Made by a program: the position numbers and the translations under genes
Shown here: positions 31,861 through 42,880 of the stretch, in pieces
Layout of the letters: each line of letters opens with the position of its first letter
How positions within the stretch are numbered: the stretch's first letter is position 1
Source: Blastobasis lacticolella
Lineage: Eukaryota; Arthropoda; Insecta; Lepidoptera; Blastobasidae
Reading direction: 5' to 3'
DNA length: 64,000 nucleotides
Assembly (NCBI GenBank): GCA_905147135.1
Contig: LR990049.1
Span: forward strand, 17,501,428 to 17,565,427
The notes under the pieces: model-generated
Told to the model about the DNA's origin: nothing
The model's database searches: none
The model's input: the letters and a program-made list of their open reading frames with translations, nothing else

Positions 31861-33128
31861 TTCTTCGCCGTTTGCTTTTCTCTTGGTTTAATAAAATCCA
31901 GAAAATATTGAAAGGGGGTAGGGGTGGAACGGGTGTGGGAAGTATGAATTTTTAGAAGAATTGCTTTTATAGAATAGAATAGAAATGATTTATTACACAG
32001 AAAACAACACCACAAAATAAAATGTACAAAATGAAAAAAAAAATTCAAGAATTAACAACAAAAAGAGCAAACCATTTAGAAAACACCGTTTTTTTAAAAT
32101 ATTATTGTAACACAGTAACGTTGCATATGTTGCTTTTGTCGTGTCCCACCTGTTCCCGCGGAAACCACATCGAATTTCGGGATTAATTAAAGCCTCCTTA
32201 ATTCTGGGGGCTATAAGTTACTGACAATTAACAAAATCCATCAAGTAGTTTTTACGTGAAGGATATTAAAACGAACCTACCTATGATTTAGGCTGCACTT
32301 AAAAATATTATGTTTAACTAAAGGATGTTATAACTTTTGTTAGTAAACCTAAGTGTTGTTGGTTATCCTAAATAAATAAATACAAGCATTCAAAATTCTT
32401 TACAAACTTTCGCATTTATAATATATAATAATATATAATAATATATAATAGCAATATATTATATAATATTACGCGTAAGAATGTGAAATCCAAAACTTGC
32501 ACGTAAACAGCAAATCACCAGGGGAAATTCCTAAAATAACATGATAGAGTTGATATTTGTGGTGGTGTATATTGTAAATATTAATTAAATGCTCTTTCTG
32601 TAAAGTAGGCTTTCTGCTCGTTTACCACGGCATTTGTGTAAACAAGACATTTATAGGCCCTTGCGGCTATTAACATAACTAATGTTTTTCTGCACTTTAT
32701 GCGCTTACTGAAACAAAGTTATGAGTAAGACATAATAGATAAGGTCTGAGTTATTTTCTCGTGGCACGATTCCACGAACAAACACTGCGAACTTTCTTCA
32801 AATATAACGAATTACGACATTTCTTTTGTCAACTTCGCAGTAACATCATTAGAGTCCACGACATAATAACCGTTCGAGCATACATTGAAAATGAAAGCGA
32901 TCGGCATAAATTTCGAATTATCACGTTTAGCGGCGGCGTGGCGAAGACAATAACTTATGAAGAATGGGACTGAAAGATGTCTGTCATTGTGTCAATGTTG
33001 TTGCGACTATACACATATAATAGTGAAACAATAGACTGAAAGACTATCGAGAGAAAAATCTTAAAATCCTAACCTAACGCTTGCATTTTGTGTGAAAAGA
33101 CAATACAGATATTTTAGATATTCTTAAA
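31861..33128. other. Upstream region of the 33.1 kb gene; AT microsatellite
   Basis: A TATAATAATA-type microsatellite is at 32415-32470. TATAATAG occurs near 33015, ~110 bases before the ATG at 33129, and could be a core promoter, but no initiator is clear. The frame at 32761-32973 is unrecognised and not called. Confidence 0.4.
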
Positions 33129-36100
33129 ATGAATTTCAAAACGACAATTGTTTTATTTCTCTTGTATTTTGTTGTATTTTGCATTGCGGTAAATGAAAGT
33201 GAAGTGATTGAAGGCCGAGGCAAAAAGAAAAAAAAAGGGGACTATTATGGCGGTTACGGACACGAACACGGACACTTATACTGTAAGTAATAGGGAAATA
33301 GTAACTTATGCAGTGCATACATTCCGGCAGACTTAGGTTAGGTTATCTCACTTGTATTTCACACAGTTAATTTTTCAGACAATGTTACGTCCGTTTCACC
33401 GAAAATTAAGTTGTCGCGTGACAAAAATATAACGTTAAAATCACTCTTGAAATTGACAAGAAGTACAGTAAAGTTGGCCGTGTGGTTTCCGGCAGAGTAG
33501 AATAGCACCAACCCCTTACACTCGTGGGTGTCGTACGAGGTGACTAATGTTTTCGGGGCAAAAGATCTAGAGCCTCCGTAGGCTGGAAAATGGGTAGCAG
33601 CGTTTTTCATACTTATATTTACAATACTGCGATCTCCAACTAGCCTGCCAAGCGTAGATATTATGGCAATAACCTCCCGTTTCGTGGGAGATGTGGTAAG
33701 TCCTGCAGTGGACTGTTATGGGTTGCGATGATGAAGTACCGTAAAAAGAGGTAGTAGGTATCAGAACACGATAAATCGCCACATTAAGCGCTTCCCTATA
33801 AAAAGGCTGGCCACTTTAAACCGAGTTCGAAATAAAAAATTTGCACCATATTGGCAGCGGGTGCGAACACCGCGCTAATGGCTTTCGGATTGCCCCGAAC
33901 GCCGGCAAGCAATAAATGTTCATGTGATGTTGCCGACGATCGACGAAAGACTACTGATACCTCGAAATCTGTGAAATAAATTGGTTGGATTCGGTCCCAT
34001 TTAGGTAGACTACAGAGTTTTTTGGCCATACTCGTATCTTTGGCTGTTAGGAAGTTTTATGGATGATATTTAGTTGGAGCTTGTTCTGTTACGTATGTAA
34101 TGAATGATATAGGTACCTTACGTTATAATTATATATACATTATAATTTGGAATGAATAGGTAATGAAGTAAAGAGTACTAACAAATAAATAAAAAAGCTT
34201 GTGTTATGGGTGCCAGAACTTATCATACCTACATCATAGCCTCCTTCGTACGTAATGCGTACTTATTATACATAGTACACCTAGACCGTAACAGATATTA
34301 AAATTCATCATTTCAATTTCTGCGCGGCCGGGAATCGAACTCGGGACCTCTGCGTGGCAGATCGGCATGTTACCTAACTGAACCATTCGGGTCGTCTAAT
34401 TATATCTAATGATGGGAGAGTCAAACCATACAAACCAGACCTTTTGGTTTCAGCGCCGAGATACCCTATAGCGCAAATTGGGGTTTAAATGTGTTTATTG
34501 GGATTATTAACTGTGGACGCCATTCCCAATTTCCACCGATTCTGAATTCGATTGCGTCCACTGCAATCTGATTTTTAAACCTCTACGAAAAAGAGGGATT
34601 TTATAAGTTTGGCGTTCGATCTGTGGATCGGTGTACATGTGTTGGTGTGTATCTGTCTGTGGCATCGTAGCTCCCGAAAGAATGAATCGATTTCGATGAC
34701 GTTTTCTTTATTTTAAAGATATTTTAATCGAGATGGTTCTTAGGTTTGTTTTATTAAAATCGGTTCAGTAGGTTAGAAAATATTTGAGTATATGTTAACT
34801 AGGACGGGATTTTTTGACGTTTTCTGTCGATTACAGTTAAACTAATTTGATGAGCAATTTGGTATTTTTTTTGTTACAATCACAAATTGATTGTGTGCCT
34901 CGTAATAATTACATCAGAATTTCACGAAGGATTTTCACAATCTTCTATTCACCTCTGAAGGCGATACAAGCTTCCAAACCACATAATCCGCTTGGTTCAT
35001 TTTTGCGCGGTTGTCTGTGGGAATGGCAGAGCATTCCGATTCAAGCGTGAATTTCAGTTCTGTTTGGATTGTTAAGCTGAAAGCGGCGAATTCGTTTGCC
35101 GAACATGGCAGATCCAAATACTGTAACAAACACATTATCAGAGAATAAAGAGTGAGTCAAAATTTATTTTTTGCAGGCGCGACGAAGAAAAGGCACACTA
35201 GCAAAACATCCAAATTAATAGCATAACAGTCTGTGTATTTATTAAAAATTATGCTTAGCTCCGTACTCCGCACGAAGGCTAATTACGTTACAGCTCTGTT
35301 GCTAACAATTATCTGATTTCAATAATTGAAAGTGTTACTTTTCAATTGAACCTAAATAGATGATACGTAATCGCAAAAGTAACAATTTCAATCATTGAAA
35401 TCAAACAATTGTTAGCAACAGAGTTACGTACTTTGCCTACTGATCCGTGATGCCGACACGGATTTACTCTATATTCCTTAATTATTAATCCTGACTGTAA
35501 ATTCTGACCTTGTCTGATAAAGCCCGGCAGAGTCAGACAGCGTCCGACATTGAGCCTGTACTGTAAATTCATGATACCATTGGGTACGGTATGCATGTGG
35601 TCGTGTTAACAAACAACTCTTACTGTGGCACTATATCTCAATCGCGAAATAACAATCAGCTGTTTCATGAATACAAAATTGAAAACGAATTCTGCCAAAA
35701 TATATGAAACAGCTGATTATATGCGATTTCAGAGTTGATGCCATTGTAAAGTTGTTTGTTATCACGAGCATATATATGTATAGGGTACCCCTTTGGTATT
35801 ACGAATTTGAAGTCACCCTTGCATTGTGCCATTTTCAATACCTTCCTTTAAATAACTAAAATGAACCTTCTCTTTGCAGTATACTTCGCGGACCTCGTTG
35901 TGAAGAAGATCTTCATCCTAAAGCTGATTTACGCGTTCGTCCTCTGGTGCATCATCCATAAGGCTGGCTACTTCCTCACCTGGTTCGTCCATTACCTGAA
36001 GGAGAAGAAGCAAGAGTTCAAGGAGCCTGAACATCATCATCACTACGACCATGGCCATTACGATCATGGACCTCCGCAAAGTTACAACTCATGGGGTCCT

Positions 36101-36130
36101 TATAGGAAGAGCTATAAGGTTCGGAATTGA
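33129..36130 (+). CDS. Small secreted protein with hydrophobic segment and His/Tyr-rich tail, array member 2 (join 33129..33282, 35880..36130)
   Basis: Exon 1 encodes 51 residues: a signal peptide (MNFKTTIVLFLLYFVVFCIA), an acidic stretch, the basic run EGRGKKKKKG and a Gly/Tyr/His stretch. The donor GTAAGT starts at 33283 in phase 1. The acceptor CTTTGCAG ends at 35879, and exon 2 continues in frame with a ~35-residue hydrophobic region (VKKIFILKLIYAFVLW), a charged YLKEKKQEFKEPE, and a tail rich in His, Tyr and Pro (HHHHYDHGHYDHGPPQ) to the stop at 36130. Total 134 residues. AATAAA is at 36211-36216. The intron is full of mobile DNA (W repeat, SINE B, two MITEs). The order signal peptide, RGKKKK, hydrophobic block, His/Tyr tail recalls Osiris (DUF1676) proteins of insect cuticle, without their two-Cys domain. 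A cuticular or membrane-tethered role is a guess. Confidence 0.75.
33475..33734 (+). repeat. Repeat W copy in the intron of the 33.1 kb gene
   Basis: Starts TTGGCCGTGTGGTTTCCGGC and ends GGTTGCGATGATGA; same unit as 17074, same strand as the gene. Confidence 0.85.
34185..34396 (-). mobile_element. SINE B in the same intron
   Basis: The reverse complement begins GACGACCCGAATGGTTCAGT and keeps the B box GAGTTCGATTCCCGGCC. Slightly decayed copy. Confidence 0.8.
35290..35425. mobile_element. Hairpin MITE in the same intron
   Basis: The left arm CTCTGTTGCTAACAATTATC, continuing through TTTCAATAATTGAAA, is mirrored by the right arm ending AATTGTTAGCAACAGAG. Arms are ~55 bp, total ~135 bp. Confidence 0.8.
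35562..35819. mobile_element. MITE family 1, near-complete copy
   Basis: Two inverse halves: AAATTCATGATACCATTGGG ... TCAGCTGTTTCAT on the left, ATGAAACAGCTGA ... GGGTACCCCTTTGGTATTAC on the right, ending GAAGTCACCCTT. It ends ~60 bases before the exon-2 acceptor at 35879. Confidence 0.8.
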
Positions 36131-36540
36131 ATGACGATTGATAAGTAAAGATTGCTTTAATTTACAAGAGTTTCACGAGTCTGAGTATCGTCATTACAAC
36201 GGATATTATGAATAAAGACAAAGGTGATGAGGACCATAATGAAAGAGGTATAGGGTTTAGATTTGGTTGACAATATTATTAATGTTATTTATTTAGTTTA
36301 CTATTTATTGTGTACCTATAAGAAACTTTGTTTATATCTGACTAGTAGTTCTAAGATGGGGTAAATTATTTATTTAGGATACGTGTGTAAGGTTACTTTC
36401 ATTGGTAGGTACATTTGAGTGTGTAATTCTAGCCAGAATTCTAAATAACCTGTCATTTTCATTAACACTGTGCAAATGCTCCATTATTACTTTAGTTATA
36501 AGTAATCCTAAACTTGAGCTGTTTAGTCTGCCACTATACG

Positions 36541-36720
36541 TAATAATAATAATCATCATCTTAGCGTTAATGTCCCGGTTGTGCTCTCGAGGACGAGGGC
36601 CCGGGGCCCGCCTTGACCATGATCCAGGATTTGGCGATCAGGTGATGGAGCGACTACCATCTGACCTCCGTACGCTACGAGGGGAACCTGACCAGATTGG
36701 ATCATGGTTCTGTCTGCCAC
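36541..36720 (-). mobile_element. SINE-A tail fragment
   Basis: CATCTTAGCGTTAATGTCCC, GCCCGCCTTGACCATGATCC and ACCAGATTGGATCATGG match 59905-60060. The flanking CTGCCACTATACGTAAT (ending 36545) recurs as CTGCCACTATACGTAAT at 36715-36731, a candidate 17-bp target duplication. Confidence 0.75.
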
Positions 36721-36799
36721 TATACGTAATATAGGTAATAGCTAATAGGTATAGATAGGCAGTAGAATCGTCGAGGTAGCTGGATTGCTATACCTTTGC

Positions 36800-36895
36800 A
36801 AAATCGAATGCTAAAGGTACAGGGCCGGTATTTGTGGAGATCTCTGTGGGAGACTACCCAGCAGTGGGCGTCCTTCCTCTGATATGAATCAATGA
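36800..36895 (+). repeat. RTE 3' tail scrap
   Basis: TTTGTGGAGATCTCTGTGGG, then CCTCTGATATGA, the same tail type as at 24720-24785 and 40560-40630. Confidence 0.5.
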
Positions 36896-37684
36896 TATTG
36901 TATCACATTGGCTTTATTTTTTGGGACAGACACCTAAGTTGGAGTAGATTAAAGCATAGAATTTTTTTTTAAAATGGATGTACTTGTACTCGATGACGTT
37001 AGATATTTAAGATTCCACTAAAATGCACTCATAATATATAATCCTGTGATTTAACCATATATTGTTACTTCATTTACCTACCTACCATGTTTGGTCTCTA
37101 CAATACTTGTATTGAAATAGGTACCTAATCAAACTACCGATTGGCATTTATTCTAGATGTAGAATTCTACTATGTAATACAGCTGAAGTATAAGTAATCT
37201 GTATTATGATAGGTAAAAGATTCGATTCTGTTTCAAAATTGATAATGGACTTTAACATTAAAAGTAAACTTTGAAAATGTGTAAATGCCATACCGCAAAA
37301 GCAAAACACAGAATAAGCAAACGAGGATTCACAGAACTGTAATAAGGGAATTATTGTTTTGTTCAACACACTAGCTCGTAAAGTGGTCATGATTTCTGCC
37401 ATTTTTTGACTCATAATTTAGACTATTAAACACAATTACTTATAATGATTAAATGTTTGAAAAGTAGTTTATTATGATTTTATTATTAACCTGTTTGCTG
37501 GTTCTGTCTACGCCTTTCATTTAATAAGTACCTACTGGGTTTGTATGCGGCAAGAAGAAAAAAAGATTCTAGGGTCGGTTGTAATTCTTATAATCACGCA
37601 TTTACCTACGTAAAATATGAAATTAAGTAAGAAATATAGAAGCATTCACACGTAGTATGCATCTATAACCAAAGTTACCGACAT
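36896..37684. other. AT-rich spacer; unrecognised 88-codon frame
   Basis: A - strand frame at 37148-37414 has a hydrophobic middle, but I see no family, promoter or splice evidence, so it is not called as a gene. Confidence 0.35.
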
Positions 37685-37925
37685 AGCGCACAAAATTAGT
37701 AAGCGAAGTGGCAGTAGGCTGGCCATGTCTATCGAAGAACCGACAACCGCTGGGGTAAACGACTTCTTGAGTGGAGACCGCGACTCGGCAAGCATGGTGT
37801 GGGACGCGTTCCGGCCAGGTGGAGAGGCGAAAGGCTGTAGCTGGATGCCGAATGCCGCAAGCCCAGGGTGCATAGGCGCTCATTACGGGGCGTATACCCT
37901 GCCCTGGATTAACAGGTAATGAATG
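37685..37925 (+). pseudogene. RTE-like reverse-transcriptase C-terminal fragment
   Basis: Reads WAGHVYRRTDNRWGKRLLEW and continues with RPRLGKHGVGRVPARW, a typical C-terminal region of RTE-type LINE proteins, then loses the frame. A close relative is at 52850-53000. Confidence 0.75.
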
Positions 37926-38075
37926 CATTTTGAACCGCTTACATCCACATGAGCGTTCGCGTGCACTACCCATCTCTTTCACATTTTTGATAAGTTGCTA
38001 GAGATAGAAAAAAGAGGCAGTACAATACGAGCGTTCGCGTGGATGCGAACAGTTCAGAAGTAGGGCTCCTGTGGC

Positions 38076-38382
38076 CCTAGCACAAGTGTGTCCGCGACGA
38101 AGCTCGCGCCTCGAGAGAGCGTTTGTCTCTTTCTCAGATTTATTTGTATTGAACTAAGACGAAAGAGATAGCAATACCTATGTCGCGCCTTTTCTCGTTT
38201 ATCGCGCGCGAGAGCATCTTGTGCTAGGCCTACTGCAAGGCTATCATAAGTGTACTCTCGCGCGCGATAAACGAGAAAAGGCGCGACAAGATCCTGCTAT
38301 CTCTTTCATCTTAGTATTGAGAGAAGGAGACAAAGGCCTTTTCGCAGCGCGAGACATGTCGCGGGCACACTTGTGCTAGCCG
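38076..38382. mobile_element. ~307-bp palindromic MITE (family 11)
   Basis: Outer ends CTAGCACAAGTGTGTCCGCG and CGGGCACACTTGTGCTAG are inverted. Inner blocks also match in inverse order: ATGTCGCGCCTTTTCTCGTT with GATAAACGAGAAAAGGCGCG, and GAAAGAGATAGCA with its partner. Nearly the whole element folds into one stem. It is GC-rich against its surroundings. Confidence 0.85.
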
Positions 38383-40134
38383 TGCTGGAATAGTATAGAT
38401 GGTAGAACCCTAGTATCTCCTATCAGGTATCCCTATATTAAATTGTGGTCGGTCCACCCTATAGGGTCTGTAAGGTGGACCCTATCATCCAACCTTAGAC
38501 GAATTATTACGAATGTAAGAACTCGTACCTACTCAATAGTAGCGTACTCTAGACTGACATATTATGATGAAGTACCTACTTAAGTACGTAATCCCACAGT
38601 CTAGCTAGTAGAGTTATCTTTACCCTCCACATTTCGTTTATTATCTTACTGTGTAGCCAGCAAAGGATAGCAATAAACTATCTTTAAACTGGTGGAATGA
38701 TTAAACCAAGTTCCCACTAAAGCGAACTTAAGCGGATTAAATAAAACACAAGTTTGCTATTCTGTGAATTTTGAGTGCTTCCACATAGACGGCGACTGAT
38801 GTAGAGGTCGCACTGTTATTAAGTAAGAAATAAAGTTAAACGAGTATTCCTAAGATAAACCTAGACGAAAGTACCTTCCTTCATTTTAATTTAATTAAGT
38901 ATCTACTCAACAAAATTCGCAAAAGTGCGTGTTTAATATAATAAGTAAGTAGGTGCCTACCTACTTAAATTAACGTTGTGTAACCAGATCTAGTGGTTTG
39001 CCTCCTTAGTGGTGGCTGGTGGCTTGATTAAAATATATATCTACGTATACATGGTGGATATGTTTCCGTAAGATTGATAAAACCGTCAGTTTATAATCTA
39101 ACGTCTTCAGAGTACGTTAGATTATAAACTGTCGAAATATTGTGAATTCTAAGGCAATTCGGCACTGGGCCGAGGCTCTAATCTTTGTGTTTCTTTAAAA
39201 ATAATACGTTGTATTTATACAGCATAATAATAAATTAAAACACAAATTTATATTCTAGCAATGTAGAATGTAGAATAACTTGTTATACCTAAGTATCGCA
39301 ATTGTAGAAAATTATATTATTTAGGTATTGTTGTCAGTCGTAGCAGCTTATTATATACCATTTGAAAATTACATATAGGAGACTATAAGTACATTTAAAT
39401 ATCTTTTAAAATTTTGAAAACTTGTTTAAGACTGTTTGTTTCTAAATAAAGAAAAAAAAAGTTTTCGTGAATTCTGTTGCAGTTTACAATATTTTGATAG
39501 TATATAATGTAACGTATTTGACTACGTTAAATTAAAAACTAACGGTTTACAATCTTACGGTGACAGATATAATATTATACGTGAAGTGACATCTGCAGGC
39601 TGCCAAGCCGTTGCGCGCGCCGACCGCTGCCTTTTCCAGCAGGAATTCCGACAATGTGTTTAGAAGCCGCCCAACTAAATAAAGTTTACAACAACTTAAA
39701 GTTTCAAATCCTTTGATCTTCCTGTTCTTTCGGGCCACGACGGTTTGTTGAATAAATATTACTGTGAGTGAATAAAATAAAATTTACATTCCACGTAGCA
39801 TCGTTTCGCTGGAGCTTTGGATAGGTTTCACTCTATCTGTGGCGCACCTTGAGCGTTTCAGATTCGCGCCGCAGCGCACGGAATTTAATAAAATGAAAGC
39901 ATTTCGTTTTATTAAATGTGCACTGAGAATTTTCGGTGTAGCTGAAACGATTTTGGTGGTAAGCGTACGGGCCGGAGGTCCTTGTTATAACAATGCTAGT
40001 TTTAGGTATATTTTTAATCGCAATTATAGATTTCAACTACATATTTCGGGCTGGATAATATAATTTGTATTGGTAAAGCAAAAATTTCTGCCGCCAAGCA
40101 ACAATACTTGCATTGTTGTGTTCCGGTTTAAAGG
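38383..40134. other. Non-coding region with a perfect 18-bp hairpin
   Basis: CAGTTTATAATCTAACGT (39087-39104) and its exact complement (39114-39131) are separated by nine bases. No repeat family or gene was recognised elsewhere in this stretch. Confidence 0.5.
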
Positions 40135-40330
40135 ATAAGGTAACCAGCGTAATAATTTCAGGCATAAGACATTAGATACATCTGTGCCTGTGTCAATTAG
40201 ACAACGGTCGTAAGACCGTGGTCGTTTAGCGGGCAATTTTGAGATCTCCTATTGGTCGGGCGACGTCCGTTGTACAACTATGGTCGCACGACAGTTGCCA
40301 ATTAGGACAGCGCCTTGGTCCTCACAGTGA
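40135..40330. mobile_element. Family-10 MITE relative
   Basis: Contains GACAACGGTCGTAAGACC, CTATTGGTCGGGCGACGTCC and the end GTTGCCAATTAGGACAGCGCC, all paralleled at 20030-20415. Confidence 0.55.
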
Positions 40331-40419
40331 CCACGCACTTTATCCTTAGGCCTTTATACAGTAAGGAAAGTGTGAAACAATTAAATTGGATACGAGAGAG
40401 TACCTCTCGTCATTCCATG

Positions 40420-40632
40420 GTCATAGTTGGTACAAGTACTGGTACGAGTAGTGACAACCACGTACAGGAAGACGCAGTGTGGGTGACCTTCCTCAAGGTT
40501 GACCGTCGACCTGGTAAAGGTCGCTGATACCAGCTGGATGCGGACGGCACAGCACCGGACTTTGTGGAGATGTCATGGGAGACGCTCATGTCTAGTAGCG
40601 AGCGTCTTTTGGCTGATATGATGATGATGAGT
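40420..40632 (+). pseudogene. RTE 3' end fragment
   Basis: AAGGTTGACCGTCGACCTGG, CTGATACCAGCTGGATGCGG and CTGATATGATGATGATGA correspond to the C-terminal codons and microsatellite tail of the RTE family seen at 24.6 kb. Confidence 0.6.
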
Positions 40633-40674
40633 TGGAACGAACCATTATTTAAGAGTTCAACTCTTGACCAACTC

Positions 40675-40818
40675 GTAGGTGTCGTATAAGGCAACTAATG
40701 TTTTCGAGGGAAAAGAGTCTCAGATAGCAGCGTTTTCCATATTTTATTTACAATACTGCTATCTCCAACCCGCCTGCCAAGCGCGGAGATTATGGCAAAA
40801 GGCTCTGATGATAATGAC
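40675..40818 (+). repeat. Repeat W, partial
   Basis: GGTGTCGTATAAGGCAACTA to GCGGAGATTATGGC, followed by TCTGATGATAATGA. The centre is shortened. Confidence 0.7.
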
Positions 40819-41711
40819 GAAACTGACGGCAGAGCAGTTTCTACGTTTCATTCCTCTTCAAATACCTAGCAACGGCAAATCACGAAAAAATCTCCTTTGC
40901 AAGTTAGAACACACATTCTATACACACAAAATAGGTAGGCCAACGGGATGCAATACAAAATGCAACAACTAAGTAGGTACTCAAAGTTATACAAAGTTAC
41001 GGCGCAACTAGTAACAGCCAACTTATTATATACGATAACTTTAATTGCGATATTGCACCCGTTTGCAACTCTTCCGCTGCACTTTACATTTTAAAAGCAA
41101 ATTTGCAAAATGCCATTTGGAAACTTCATATTTACATTATTTACAACGAAGCTCGTTGCCACGCGATTATCGCCCGTATGGAATACTACTCATTGAATAC
41201 CAAAGATGATACATTAGTAGAGAGTACCTAACCTTGCCCAGAGTAAAATACCTACATTCAACAATAAGTTTCCATACAGTTCGCCAAGCCAATCCGCCAG
41301 AGGTATTATAAGGGTTAACGAAGCCCCCATAAATCCGCTCGTGCCGCAGCGCGATTATAAACCGTTTACGCGTATCATAAAATGTCATGGCGCCGTGGCA
41401 AAGAGCGCGGGAAGATGTGCGCAGATGTGACACTAGGTAATTAATATAGATTTTTATGCTTCTCAGAAACGAGAGAGACCATCTGCTGGAAAGTGGAAAC
41501 TCGCCCGTATATTCGGCGGTAGCATGCGTTGTCACTGTGAAGACAAAGGATATCTCTCATTTTTGTAATTGTTTAAACACAACAATGAAAACATTAACAT
41601 AGCACATATATATTTAAAAGAGAGTAGAAAAAAACGAATGTCTAAATTTTAGTAAACTTTCTCAACTCGACTTCTTAATAAATAGCTCATGAAATTAGTT
41701 AAATGATAGAA
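40819..41711. other. Non-coding spacer
   Basis: A 122-codon - strand frame (41167-41535) shows no recognisable domain or splice context. I see nothing else. Confidence 0.35.
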
Positions 41712-41872
41712 TAAGGCTGACGCCACACGAGCGTAATTTCAGCCGCGTAATTTGCGCTGCGTTCGAATTCATTAAAATGACGGGTTGTTTCACACACGAC
41801 GCAAATTCAGTTCCGAATATGAAAGTAGATTGTGCGGCCAAAATTCAAAGCTACGGCGTCAGCCTAGCTCTA
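41712..41872. mobile_element. MITE with AGGCTGACGCC termini (family 12)
   Basis: TAAGGCTGACGCCACACGAG and CTACGGCGTCAGCCTAGC are inverted ends (~15 bp). The element is ~160 bp and non-coding. Confidence 0.7.
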
Positions 41873-42699
41873 TCTAAATAACTACACACACACACAAACT
41901 AATTATCACATTCGAGGTTCAATAAATCTGTCTTCTTGTACACTTGTTTGTACATTTATTGCTATACCTGTCCATCGACCACACAACTGGTACTCGTTTA
42001 TCGCCCGCTGTGAGGTATTCGGAATGGGGACAATTCAGGGTTGTTTCGGGCCTGGAAGCGGGGGCACCGTCCAGGGAGCTCCAACGTCATCAAGTGAACT
42101 TCATCCTCTCACTAACTCTGTACCTGTCAAATGGTCGACCTAAGTTGTTACAATTCCTGAAGTGCATGGAGAATGTCAACTTAGTCATTTCCCACACAAG
42201 ATACATCTCATACACATGCCATATCAAAGACAGGAAATTGAATTTCAAAGTCAAATGCAATATTGTCTAAACCCACAACTGACGGGACAGACAATCCCTC
42301 ATATAAGAATGATAAACGCGGCCATTCCGTACCGAGTTTGCCTGTTGTAGGAACAAATTGATTCTTGTTGGTCTCTTGTCACAATGTTCCGGTTTCGGTT
42401 CGGTTACGTGGACAGTTTGTAAATTTCATGAATATTACCGCATAACCAGCTTCAAGGGTTGTGAGTTGACATCTGCATTTACGAATTACATAGTAGATCC
42501 CATTGGGCCTTTGACACAGCAAGTACTAGTAGGTACTGTATACTGCTCGTTTGGCTTCTTCAGGCCCCCCGGGAGACGTTGGCTCTCTAGGTGTTCTCTA
42601 CCGTCTTTACTTTGGGGAATGTTTCCAGGCACTCTTTAGTTTCGTGCTACCGTAACTTCTTCGCCAAAGCAACCTGCGACGTACGATATGATGGATTTT
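41873..42699. other. Non-coding spacer
   Basis: No recognisable gene. A 108-codon + frame at 41944-42270 has no known similarity. Confidence 0.35.
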
Positions 42700-42880
42700 A
42701 ATCCACATCAACTGGCTAGTTTACAATCCAAAGGACGTATGGTTTTGCAAGTCTTTTTACAGCGCACTTGCAAGATGTGGAATGATCTCCCTAACTTGAA
42801 TGAGCTAACCTTTGTGCTACGTATAACCTTGCTAGACGAAAGTGACCATTTTCCATCACGTGAACCGTCTGTCCGTACGT
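42700..42880 (+). pseudogene. Old LINE reverse-transcriptase end
   Basis: Reads VFLQRTCKMWNDLPNL, the same conserved end as FLARTIRMWNELP at 9.2 kb, followed by the GTGACCATTTTCCATCACGT tail. More diverged than the other copies. Confidence 0.6.

Noticed and set aside
37148..37414. An 88-codon - strand frame with a hydrophobic centre
   Set aside because: No supporting signal around it, and AT-rich sequence often gives such frames by chance.
41167..41535. A 122-codon open frame on the - strand
   Set aside because: Residue pattern looks random; no promoter, splice sites or family resemblance.
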